The translations under genes and the position numbers were made by a program. The notes below the pieces were generated by a model, which was given only the letters and a program-made list of their open reading frames with translations, was not told the DNA's origin and did not search any database. This document shows, piece after piece, positions 1 through 5,712 of a stretch of 9,877 nt of DNA. This stretch comes from Flavobacteriales bacterium (GTDB lineage Bacteria; Bacteroidota; Bacteroidia; Flavobacteriales; Crocinitomicaceae), in the NCBI GenBank assembly GCA_947375085.1, contig CANCEQ010000112.1, positions 1-9,877 on the forward strand, given 5' to 3'. Each line of letters opens with the position of its first letter. The stretch's first letter is position 1.

Positions 1-22
1 CTACCAATTCCGCCACCTGGGC
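1..22 (-). tRNA. tRNA-Leu, 5' end only (runs off the window)
   Basis: Read on the minus strand, the first 22 bases give the start of a class II tRNA: a 7-nt acceptor strand GCCCAGG, then TGGCGGAATTGGTAG. This is the typical beginning of bacterial tRNA-Leu, with its D-arm GGCGGAATTGGTAG. The anticodon lies outside the window, so the isoacceptor cannot be read. The assignment to Leu rests on recognition of the 5' sequence; tRNA-Ser starts look different. A good promoter sits just upstream (59-87, minus strand). Confidence 0.82.
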
Positions 23-33
23 TTATGTAAAAA

Positions 34-52
34 CTTACCACGACTTGGTAAG
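34..52 (-). repeat. Inverted repeat in tRNA-Leu leader
   Basis: CTTACCA (34-40) and TGGTAAG (46-52) form a perfect 7-bp stem with a 5-nt loop. It lies between the predicted tRNA-Leu start site and the mature 5' end, with 11 nt separating it from the tRNA. There is no T-run after it on either strand, so it is not an intrinsic terminator. It may be a leader structure of the tRNA precursor or a protein-binding site in the divergent hutI/tRNA region. Confidence 0.5.
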
Positions 53-58
53 CGAGTG

Positions 59-87
59 CAAAGTTATCGTTTTTATTCAATTTTCAA
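59..87 (-). promoter_or_regulatory. Bacteroidetes-type promoter of tRNA-Leu
   Basis: On the minus strand there is TTG (87-85), an 18-nt spacer, and TAACTTTG (66-59). This matches the Bacteroidetes sigma-ABfr consensus TTG / TAnnTTTG exactly. Transcription should begin around 52-55, about 30 nt before the tRNA 5' end. A perfect 7-bp hairpin (34-52) therefore falls at the very start of the tRNA leader. Confidence 0.7.
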
Positions 88-123
88 ATGTTTATGTGAA
101 TTTTTTATTAAAATTGTACTACC

Positions 124-1356
124 ATGGGAAAAATACTGATTAAGAATATCAAAGGTTTAGTTCAAGTAGGAGAAAATTTTCCTGCGTTTTTGAGCGGAAA
201 AGAGATGGCAAATTTGCCAATTATTGAAAATGCTTTCCTTGCTTTAGAAGATGGAATCGTTGTTGAATACGGTTCTATGGAAGAATGGGGTGGTATTGCT
301 GATTGGCGTGATTTAGAAATTATCGATGCCGATGGAAAATATGTCCTTCCTGCTTTTTGTGATGCACACACACATACTGTTTTTGCTAAAAGTCGTGAAG
401 AGGAGTTTGTTGATCGTATTCACGGTTTGACTTACGAAGAAATCGCTTTGCGAGGAGGAGGAATTTTAAATTCTGCTGGCAGATTAAGAGAAATGTCGGA
501 AGATGATTTATTTCACCAAGCAAAACAAAGAATTGACTTATTAAAGTCGTATGGAACAGGGGCTTTAGAAATAAAATCAGGATATGGTTTATCAGTAGAA
601 GCTGAAATTAAAATGCTTCGTGTGATTAAACGTTTGAAAGAAACGTGCGATATTGAAATTAAAGCAACTTTTTTAGGAGCACATGCTTTCCCAAAAGAAT
701 ACAAAGAAAATCATAGAGGTTATATTGATTTGATTATCAATGAAATGTTGCCGATAATAGGAGAAGAGAAATTAGCGGATTACATCGATGCTTTTTGTGA
801 AAACAATTATTTTTCGGTGGCTGAAATGGCTGAAATTTTAGAAGCTGGAGCGAAGTATAATTTGATTCCAAAAGTACACGTAAATCAATTTACAGCATTG
901 GGTGGAATTAAAAAAGCGGTGGAATTAGGAGCTTTGTCGGTAGATCACTTAGAAGAAATTACAGAAGAAGATATTGAGGCTTTGAAAGGTTCATCTTGTA
1001 TGCCTACTTTGTTGCCGAGTTGTTCTCACTTTTTAAGTATTCCTTTTGGAAGTGCTAGAAGAATGATCGATGCAGGTTTACCTATTGCGTTAGCGAGCGA
1101 TTTTAACCCGGGTTCTACACCGAGTGGAAACTTACAATTTGTACTATCGTTAGGTTGTGTGAAAATGAAAATGACACCAGAAGAAGCAATTAATGCTTTG
1201 ACTATCAATGCAGCGTATGCGATGGGATTATCAGAAACGCATGGAACTATTTCATTAGGAAAGAAAACGCCAATTATCATTACGAAAGCAATACCATCGT
1301 TAGCTTATATTCCGTATGCATTTGGAGACAACCACATTGAGAGATTAATCGTTTAA
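124..1356 (+). CDS. hutI: Imidazolonepropionase
   Basis: This cytoplasmic amidohydrolase carries out the third step of histidine degradation, hydrolysing 4-imidazolone-5-propanoate to N-formimino-L-glutamate. The 410-residue length is normal for the family. Visible motifs are the metal-binding AHTHT (H82, H84), the REEEF and GGGI substrate-region motifs (91-95, 111-114), KSGYGL (151-156), GAH (H187), VHVNQF (H252), VDHLEE (H275) and ASDFNPG (D326). H82, H84, H252 and D326 are the expected metal ligands. The ATG at 124 is the first start in frame and gives a family-typical N-terminus. No Shine-Dalgarno is present, as usual in Bacteroidetes. The only promoter-like element before it is a one-mismatch TAAAATTG at 109-116 without a suitably spaced TTG, so its promoter is unclear. 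No other hut genes are in the window. Its stop overlaps that of the convergent recO, and its likely terminator lies inside recO. Confidence 0.95.
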   Translation: MGKILIKNIKGLVQVGENFPAFLSGKEMANLPIIENAFLALEDGIVVEYGSMEEWGGIADWRDLEIIDADGKYVLPAFCDAHTHTVFAKSREEEFVDRIHGLTYEEIALRGGGILNSAGRLREMSEDDLFHQAKQRIDLLKSYGTGALEIKSGYGLSVEAEIKMLRVIKRLKETCDIEIKATFLGAHAFPKEYKENHRGYIDLIINEMLPIIGEEKLADYIDAFCENNYFSVAEMAEILEAGAKYNLIPKVHVNQFTALGGIKKAVELGALSVDHLEEITEEDIEALKGSSCMPTLLPSCSHFLSIPFGSARRMIDAGLPIALASDFNPGSTPSGNLQFVLSLGCVKMKMTPEEAINALTINAAYAMGLSETHGTISLGKKTPIIITKAIPSLAYIPYAFGDNHIERLIV

Positions 1357-2057
1357 CTATAAAGAATTTCACGAATCACATCCAAGGTTTTTAGGTTCTT
1401 AAATTGAGGAATGTGTAACTGATAATATTGAATTAAAATTTGCAGGGCTTCGTCCCTGTTTTTTTTTGTATTGAAGATTTCATTGCTTATTTCTGAATGA
1501 TTCATGATTGCAGATATAAGCTGAATAGGTTCTCCTTCGTAAAAAATATCACCAATGGGTTTTACATTGCCTAACGTACCTTCCATTAAATTGAAATACA
1601 GGCAGACGTCTTCTAATTTATTTGGATTAATTCCGAGATGTTGTGAAAAGGAAAGTAAAAAATCGATAGGAAAGGAAGTTAAATCTTCTGTTTTATCCAG
1701 TTCTACAATGACATTTTCTAAAAATTCAAATAAATAGCTTTCAGATTCTTCCGTTTTTAAGCATTTCAACAGAACATCTGCAATAAAGAACGCAATAGTA
1801 GACTTGATTGGATGAAAAGGAAGCTCGTTAAGGATCTTTTTACTTTCGGATGAGGTTAGCTTACCCAAATCACTATCTGGACGTTTATAATACGTTATTT
1901 CAGAAATAGCTAAAGGAAATAATTGATGTGCCTTTTTCTTTCCGCCTTGAAAGATGAATTTTTGAATACCATTTTCAAATGTATAATACGTCAAAATCAA
2001 ACTGCTTTCACTGTATGAAATCCGATTCAGTAAAATAGCTTTATCCGTATTTTTCAT
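1353..2057 (-). CDS. recO: DNA repair protein RecO
   Basis: RecO works in the RecFOR pathway. It binds single-stranded DNA and SSB with its N-terminal OB fold and helps load RecA at gaps. The N-terminus (MKNTDKAILL, then a YSESSLILTYYT segment) and the central PIKSTIAFFIADVLLKCL helix are characteristic. The C-terminal helical part follows, and no zinc-finger Cys cluster is seen. I chose the ATG at 2057 (234 residues). An in-frame TTG at 2081 would add eight residues and overlap porZ, but RecO proteins normally begin with this short lead-in before the KAI(V/L)L strand. The ATG lies 13 nt after the porZ stop, so the two are probably one transcript. The 3' end overlaps hutI by 4 bp at a shared TTAA, and the gene contains the antisense terminator of hutI. 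Confidence 0.9.
   Translation of the reverse strand: MKNTDKAILLNRISYSESSLILTYYTFENGIQKFIFQGGKKKAHQLFPLAISEITYYKRPDSDLGKLTSSESKKILNELPFHPIKSTIAFFIADVLLKCLKTEESESYLFEFLENVIVELDKTEDLTSFPIDFLLSFSQHLGINPNKLEDVCLYFNLMEGTLGNVKPIGDIFYEGEPIQLISAIMNHSEISNEIFNTKKNRDEALQILIQYYQLHIPQFKNLKTLDVIREILYS
1443..1467 (+). terminator. Intrinsic terminator for hutI, inside recO
   Basis: CAGGG (1443-1447) and CCCTG (1454-1458) form a GC-rich stem around a CTTCGT loop and are followed at once by nine T residues (1459-1467). This is a textbook rho-independent terminator on the plus strand, about 87 nt after the hutI stop. It lies entirely within the antisense of the recO coding sequence, where the T-run corresponds to Lys codons. 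On the minus strand there is no comparable T-run, so it should act in one direction only. Confidence 0.75.
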
Positions 2058-2070
2058 CAATAATTCAACA

Positions 2071-4374
2071 TCAATTAGCAACCACTACTTTTCCAACTTT
2101 TCGACCTTTCCCATTGGTGTCGTTTGGTGCTGTCCAAAATAAATAGACACCTCCTTTAACGCGTTCTCCATTTACTGTTTTTCCATTCCAAGTGGCTGTT
2201 CCTCCATTTGAAGTTGTTTTGTAAACTAAATTCCCGGCAATGTCAGTTACATTTATATCTGAGTCATATTGAATTCCTTGAATCGTAATAAGTCCATTAA
2301 AATCTGGCTTTACAGGATTTGGAAATACTTGCACATTCGAATATTCTGTATCTCCTTCTGAAGCATCCGCTCTATAAGACACCAATCCTTTATCAGTTGC
2401 TATAAATAATTCACCTGTTTTATGATTGAAAGCCATATCTAATATGACGTTTGAAATTAGTGGTGAATTGTCTGTTGTAAAATTTTGAAGAATTTCATTT
2501 CCATCAGGGGAAAGTAAAAAGATACCCGTATTTGCTGTACCAAACCATTTTCTGTTACCCCCGTCTACTTCTATATCAGTGATATATGTTTTTCCTAATA
2601 AATATTCGTTTTCACCTTCAAAACGTAGCTTGATTCGTTGAGCATTGAAAGCGGATGTACTTGTGAAAATGTTATCTGAGTTGTATAAAATTGCAAATCC
2701 ACTTTCCGTTCCTATCCAAATTTCATTATTGAAATCAGCAGCCAAAGCAGTGACTTGATTACTTGGAAGTCCACCATTCCCTTCTGTTGTATTAACAATT
2801 TTAACTTTATCATCACTAAGTGTTTCAATCGTTTTATTGTCTTTTACACCAACTAAACCAACACTTGGAACTGCTAACCATTTATTTCCATTGTAGTCGA
2901 TTACTATTTTATTAATGGATTTGTTCATACAAGTACTTCCTAAATCAATTGTTTGCCATTTTTGATCTTTCGTCAATACTTTTAAGGGATTACTACAAAA
3001 TCCATTTCCAATCCATAAATTCCCTAATTCATCGTATTTTAGAGCGCTAATCATCGCTTCTTTTGTCCACATCGTACTTTGAATAGGTGAATTATCTACA
3101 GTATAAATTTGAGCTGCTGTTTTTCCATTTTCAAAAATAGTCAACGGTATTTCAGAGTAAGTACCTACAGCCATTTGATTCATGTTGTTTGGATTTATTA
3201 CGGAAGTTAGATTATCCCAAAAATTTGTATTTAACCACATCGGTTCTGAATTACGATCAAAAGAGGTCCAATATTCATCTTGGAAAATATAAGTTCCGGA
3301 TGTATTCCACGTCATATTATGACCATTTAAACCTCCTGACGAGACAATTACTTTGTCTTTAGAACATTCAACCGAATAAAATTTATCACCCATTGGACCT
3401 TGAAAATCAAGGTGTTCTCCATAACCATTTAAAAATCTTACTAAGCCACTATATTTATCGGCTATCCAAACCACATTTTTATGTAAAAAAGAACGGTTGG
3501 AAGAGACTCCTGAAATACCATAAAATTTAGCCAATGTGTAATCCGAATTTATCACTTTTACACCTGCATCGATGTTTATCGCTAATTTATCATCAAGAAT
3601 ATTGAGTGAGTTGATTTCATAATTTTCGTTTTTATCAGTTACTAAATCTAACCCTGAATTTTTTATGCAGTAAACTGTATCCTTTCCATAATCAGGCAAA
3701 GTATAAAGTAGATAAAAATGATTATTTATTACTTCAATTTCTGAATATGTTGCTGTTAGATGTGTATTTATAGGAACTCGTTTATCAATAGTCCACTGCG
3801 TATAATCAGCAAGCGCAGTGTTAGATAGATTACTTTTAAGTAGTTTTTTTTCTGTTAAAGCAAATATTGAATCGTTTTGAAAACTTATATCTAGAATTGG
3901 ATCATTTGTTTGAGTTGGATAATATGTTTCTCTTACTTCAAATTTAACTGGATCAAATTTAATAATAGAAAAATTGGTAGCGAAGTAGATAAACTTATTG
4001 AAAGATATGATTTTATTAATTCGTTTAGAACCATTTATTTGGGCTAATTTGATTGCGGGTATATTTTCAATATGATTATTTTTAAGTTGATCTATATTGC
4101 CATTTTCATAGCCTATGTAGACAGCTTGATTATCTGTATCTAATCCTAAGCAAGTAATTGAAATATCAGATAAACCGTTGACATTTGTCCATAAACTTTT
4201 TTCAGAGTTCTCAATATCGTATTCTAAAACGCCATCTTTGAACGCGCTGTAAACAATTTCATTTGCAACTACAACATCCACGGCATTTTTATTTGGCACG
4301 TGCAGTCTCCACTGACCTGTTCCAATTTGTCCGAATAGATTACTACAAATTAAAAGTGCAAAAAGTATTCTCAT
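2071..4374 (-). CDS. porZ: Type IX secretion system protein PorZ (two-propeller, T9SS sorting domain)
   Basis: PorZ is a cell-surface component of the T9SS attachment complex, which processes sorted cargo and links it to anionic lipopolysaccharide. The 767 residues fit the family length (known PorZ is slightly under 800). A Sec signal peptide covers about 1-15, cleaving near FGQ; the Cys at 10 does not have a proper lipobox. Two beta-propellers follow. The second shows clear regulator-propeller repeats: NLWIGNG (452-458), NKWLAV (497-502), EIWIGTESGF (551-560), KWFGTANTGIF (609-619) and LFIATDKGLVSY (656-667). From about 681 comes a type A sorting domain: VFPNPV, TDIAGNLVYKT, WNGKTVNGERVKGGVYLF and a KVGKVVVAN end. 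The conserved GNLVY / NGERV / GVYL pattern points to PorZ rather than an arbitrary T9SS cargo. It precedes recO and has its own promoter at 4409-4439. A different propeller cargo protein is the main alternative. Confidence 0.82.
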   Translation of the reverse strand: MRILFALLICSNLFGQIGTGQWRLHVPNKNAVDVVVANEIVYSAFKDGVLEYDIENSEKSLWTNVNGLSDISITCLGLDTDNQAVYIGYENGNIDQLKNNHIENIPAIKLAQINGSKRINKIISFNKFIYFATNFSIIKFDPVKFEVRETYYPTQTNDPILDISFQNDSIFALTEKKLLKSNLSNTALADYTQWTIDKRVPINTHLTATYSEIEVINNHFYLLYTLPDYGKDTVYCIKNSGLDLVTDKNENYEINSLNILDDKLAINIDAGVKVINSDYTLAKFYGISGVSSNRSFLHKNVVWIADKYSGLVRFLNGYGEHLDFQGPMGDKFYSVECSKDKVIVSSGGLNGHNMTWNTSGTYIFQDEYWTSFDRNSEPMWLNTNFWDNLTSVINPNNMNQMAVGTYSEIPLTIFENGKTAAQIYTVDNSPIQSTMWTKEAMISALKYDELGNLWIGNGFCSNPLKVLTKDQKWQTIDLGSTCMNKSINKIVIDYNGNKWLAVPSVGLVGVKDNKTIETLSDDKVKIVNTTEGNGGLPSNQVTALAADFNNEIWIGTESGFAILYNSDNIFTSTSAFNAQRIKLRFEGENEYLLGKTYITDIEVDGGNRKWFGTANTGIFLLSPDGNEILQNFTTDNSPLISNVILDMAFNHKTGELFIATDKGLVSYRADASEGDTEYSNVQVFPNPVKPDFNGLITIQGIQYDSDINVTDIAGNLVYKTTSNGGTATWNGKTVNGERVKGGVYLFWTAPNDTNGKGRKVGKVVVAN

Positions 4375-4408
4375 TCTTTTTTGTTTGCAAGATACAACGA
4401 ATATTCAC

Positions 4409-4439
4409 CAAAAATATTTGATTTAGTGAGATTTTACAA
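4409..4439 (-). promoter_or_regulatory. Bacteroidetes-type promoter of porZ-recO
   Basis: On the minus strand there is TTG (4439-4437), a 20-nt spacer, and TATTTTTG (4416-4409), a full match to TAnnTTTG. Transcription would begin near 4402, giving a leader of about 28 nt before the porZ ATG at 4374. A second, weaker TATCTTG-like element lies nearer the gene at about 4390 but lacks one base of the consensus. Confidence 0.6.
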
Positions 4440-4455
4440 TAAAATACCCTTTTGA

Positions 4456-4487
4456 TTTGGTGAATTGTTATTGTGTAGTTACATTTG
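4456..4487 (+). promoter_or_regulatory. Bacteroidetes-type promoter of tRNA-Arg
   Basis: TTTG (4456-4459), a 20-nt spacer and TACATTTG (4480-4487) match the -33/-7 consensus TTTG / TAnnTTTG. The predicted start, near 4492-4494, lies about 8-10 nt before the tRNA 5' end. This promoter and the porZ promoter (4409-4439) are divergent, with only 16 bp between them. Confidence 0.7.
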
Positions 4488-4501
4488 ACGACCAATAAAA
4501 T

Positions 4502-4575
4502 GGCTGCGTGGCGCAACTGAATAGCGCATCAGATTTCGGCTCTGAGGGTTACAGGTTTGAATCCTGTCGCGGTCA
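4502..4575 (+). tRNA. tRNA-Arg (anticodon UCG)
   Basis: The 74 nt fold into a full cloverleaf. The acceptor GGCTGCG pairs with CGCGGTC (two G-T wobbles). The D-stem is GCGC/GCGC and the anticodon stem TCAGA/TCTGA has the loop TTTCGGC. The variable loop is GGGTT, and the T-arm is ACAGG-TTTGAAT-CCTGT. Loop positions 34-36 read TCG, which decodes CGA and related CGN Arg codons. The discriminator base is A (4575), and the CCA end is not encoded. It has its own promoter and terminator and so forms a single-gene unit. Confidence 0.95.
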
Positions 4576-4580
4576 CAAAA

Positions 4581-4632
4581 GGGCAGAGTGATAAACAGAG
4601 TGAAAGCGATGATTGATCACCTGCCTTTTTTT
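4581..4632 (+). terminator. Intrinsic terminator after tRNA-Arg
   Basis: GGCAG (4582-4586) and GTGAT (4588-4592), with one bulged A, pair with ATCAC (4616-4620) and CTGCC (4621-4625). A run of seven T follows (4626-4632). The roughly 10-bp stem with a 23-nt loop starts six bases after the tRNA end, so it should terminate the tRNA transcript. It separates the tRNA from the downstream two-gene cassette. Confidence 0.75.
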
Positions 4633-4725
4633 ATACTCCAAATTAAATTCAACATTATTTGACCTACTCCGATGTATTTTCATTCTTCTATTAATTATGA
4701 ATCAATAAGGGATGTTAAATCTTCT

Positions 4726-4733
4726 TATGTTTG
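4726..4733 (+). promoter_or_regulatory. Possible -7 box for the unknown two-gene cassette
   Basis: TATGTTTG is a full match to TAnnTTTG and ends 19 nt before the ATG at 4753. No TTG is found at the usual 17-23 nt upstream, so only half of the promoter is visible. In AT-rich DNA such an octamer can occur by chance. Confidence 0.35.
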
Positions 4734-4752
4734 AAAAATATTATTTTTGAGG

Positions 4753-5142
4753 ATGATTTCTAAAAAATGGCTTCGAGATTCGAGTTTCCACAGGATTGTA
4801 AATATAGTAGAGTGTTGGCTTAATTATACATCAGAATCAACATCTTCTGGAAGTTTAAATCCTTTTAATCACAATAGTTTATCTTATCCTTTATGTTTAA
4901 TTATTTCTAAAACACCATCTATAACGAAAAAAATGGCAATTGGTGTTAGTGGCGGATTGATTGAGTATAAAATAAACGGCAATGAAATTCTAGGAGTTTT
5001 TTCGAATCAAAATCTTGGTGTTACAATGTTAAAAGTTATCAATGGAGTTACCGCTCCTATTATGGGGGATTTTTATGGTACACTTCGTCAAGGAGTTGGA
5101 GGGTATGGAATTAATAAATTTGAATCAAATCTTAAAAAATGA
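4753..5142 (+). CDS. Unknown small protein with glycine-rich C-terminal half
   Basis: I do not recognise this family. From the ATG at 4753 it has 129 residues; an in-frame TTG at 4747 would add two. No signal peptide is evident. The first 60 residues are Ser/Asn-rich and of uneven character (NYTSESTSSGSLNPFNHNS). From M61 on the protein reads as a coherent glycine-rich, beta-like segment: AIGVSGG, NGNEILGVFSNQNLGV, VINGVTAP, then RQGVGGYGINKFESNLKK. An alternative start at M61 (4933), giving 69 residues, cannot be excluded. The stop overlaps the next start in ATGA, which supports the 3' part as truly coding. Its make-up and its membrane-protein partner suggest the detached C-terminal end of a polymorphic toxin or a small secreted peptide, but that is inference. 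The DNA is more AT-rich by eye than the flanking genes. Confidence 0.5.
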   Translation: MISKKWLRDSSFHRIVNIVECWLNYTSESTSSGSLNPFNHNSLSYPLCLIISKTPSITKKMAIGVSGGLIEYKINGNEILGVFSNQNLGVTMLKVINGVTAPIMGDFYGTLRQGVGGYGINKFESNLKK

Positions 5143-5534
5143 TGAAGGAATATTTAAAAAAAAAATGGATTTTTATTATAATATTTTTTTTAACTCTTAT
5201 TATATATCTATTTTATAGAGATAATTATAGAGAAGAATGTTTAAAAAAGACTTTTGTAACATATGCAATATTAGAAGATATTAGTAGTGGAAGTTCAAAA
5301 GGTGCTGGTTTTGTTGAGTTTTATTTTAAAAATGATGATAATAAAATAATTCATACTAAGCATATTGGAAAAATTAGTATTTGTGAAGATATTATGAAAA
5401 AAGGTGATACAATCATGATTAAATATTCTTTGACTGATAATTCAGTTGCTGAAATAGTTCATTGTTATTGGAATGAAGAGTTAAAAAGGGAAATAGCAAA
5501 ACAAAGCCAAAAAGCAAAGATTAAAAAAAATTAA
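5139..5534 (+). CDS. Small membrane-anchored protein, possible immunity protein
   Basis: The family is not recognised. The 131 residues begin with a short basic stretch (KEYLKKK) and one membrane helix (about 10-26, WIFIIIFFLTLIIYLFY). A soluble, probably extracytoplasmic domain follows, with Cys34, Cys82 and Cys109, a GAGFVEFYFKNDDNKIIHTKH strand pair, and KKGDTIMIKYSLTDNSVAEI near the C-terminus. The KxGDTIxIKYS...A-I/V pattern is something I associate with small Bacteroidetes membrane proteins often found beside toxin genes, but I cannot name a family. The tail is Lys-rich (KQSQKAKIKKN). The start overlaps the previous stop by ATGA; a second ATG directly follows (5142). Coupled translation with the upstream gene is likely. 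DNA composition is strongly AT-biased, with poly-A stretches. Confidence 0.7.
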   Translation: MMKEYLKKKWIFIIIFFLTLIIYLFYRDNYREECLKKTFVTYAILEDISSGSSKGAGFVEFYFKNDDNKIIHTKHIGKISICEDIMKKGDTIMIKYSLTDNSVAEIVHCYWNEELKREIAKQSQKAKIKKN

Positions 5535-5712
5535 CTTATCATTTTATAATATTTTCAAAAACCACAACACAAGTAGAGGATGTGGTCGAGGTTGATAGCT
5601 CAAGATAACTGTTGAACGGCGACAACCAACACTTTCTGAGAAATGGGCTACGAATTTTCGTAACTTTATATAAATCAGATCATTAAATAAGGAGTAGAGT
5701 ATTCGATTCAAA
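5535..5712. other. Intergenic gap with no supportable gene
   Basis: These 178 bases lie between two convergent genes. All six frames give only short or implausible peptides. One plus-strand frame stays open for 24 codons (about 5601-5672) with a protein-like composition, but it has stop codons just before it and no start. Small inverted repeats are present: ACCACA/TGTGGT (5561-5586), GGTTG/CAACC around 5590-5630, and TACGAA/TTCGTA (5649-5662). The central part is less AT-rich than the cassette on its left. It could be a decayed gene or a dispersed repeat. Confidence 0.4.
5557..5586 (-). terminator. Weak hairpin after the bestrophin gene
   Basis: On the minus strand ACCACA (5586-5581) pairs with TGTGGT (5566-5561) across a 14-nt loop and is followed by four more T. 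The stem is only six base pairs and the loop is large, and it lies about 125 nt after the bestrophin stop. It is a possible but weak transcription end for that gene. Confidence 0.3.

Noticed and set aside
162..371. Small minus-strand open frames inside hutI (also 513-704 and 1026-1280)
   Set aside because: They are antisense to a clear enzyme gene, with no motifs, starts or promoters of their own. Plus-strand frames at 1555-1737, 6131-6346, 8018-8215 and 8358-8570 were rejected for the same reason.
2058..2081. Upstream TTG start for recO
   Set aside because: It would add eight residues not typical of RecO and overlap porZ, while the ATG at 2057 gives the family-typical N-terminus.
4327..4374. 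Lipoprotein signal in PorZ because of Cys10 (ALLIC)
   Set aside because: The residue before Cys is Ile, not Gly/Ala/Ser, and a normal Sec cleavage region follows at SNLFGQ.
4551..4575. Attachment-site duplication of the tRNA-Arg 3' end
   Set aside because: No second copy of the 3' segment was seen between the tRNA and the bestrophin gene, and no integrase is present.
5649..5662. TACGAA/TTCGTA inverted repeat as a terminator
   Set aside because: The two-base centre is too short for a stable loop and there is no T-run next to it.
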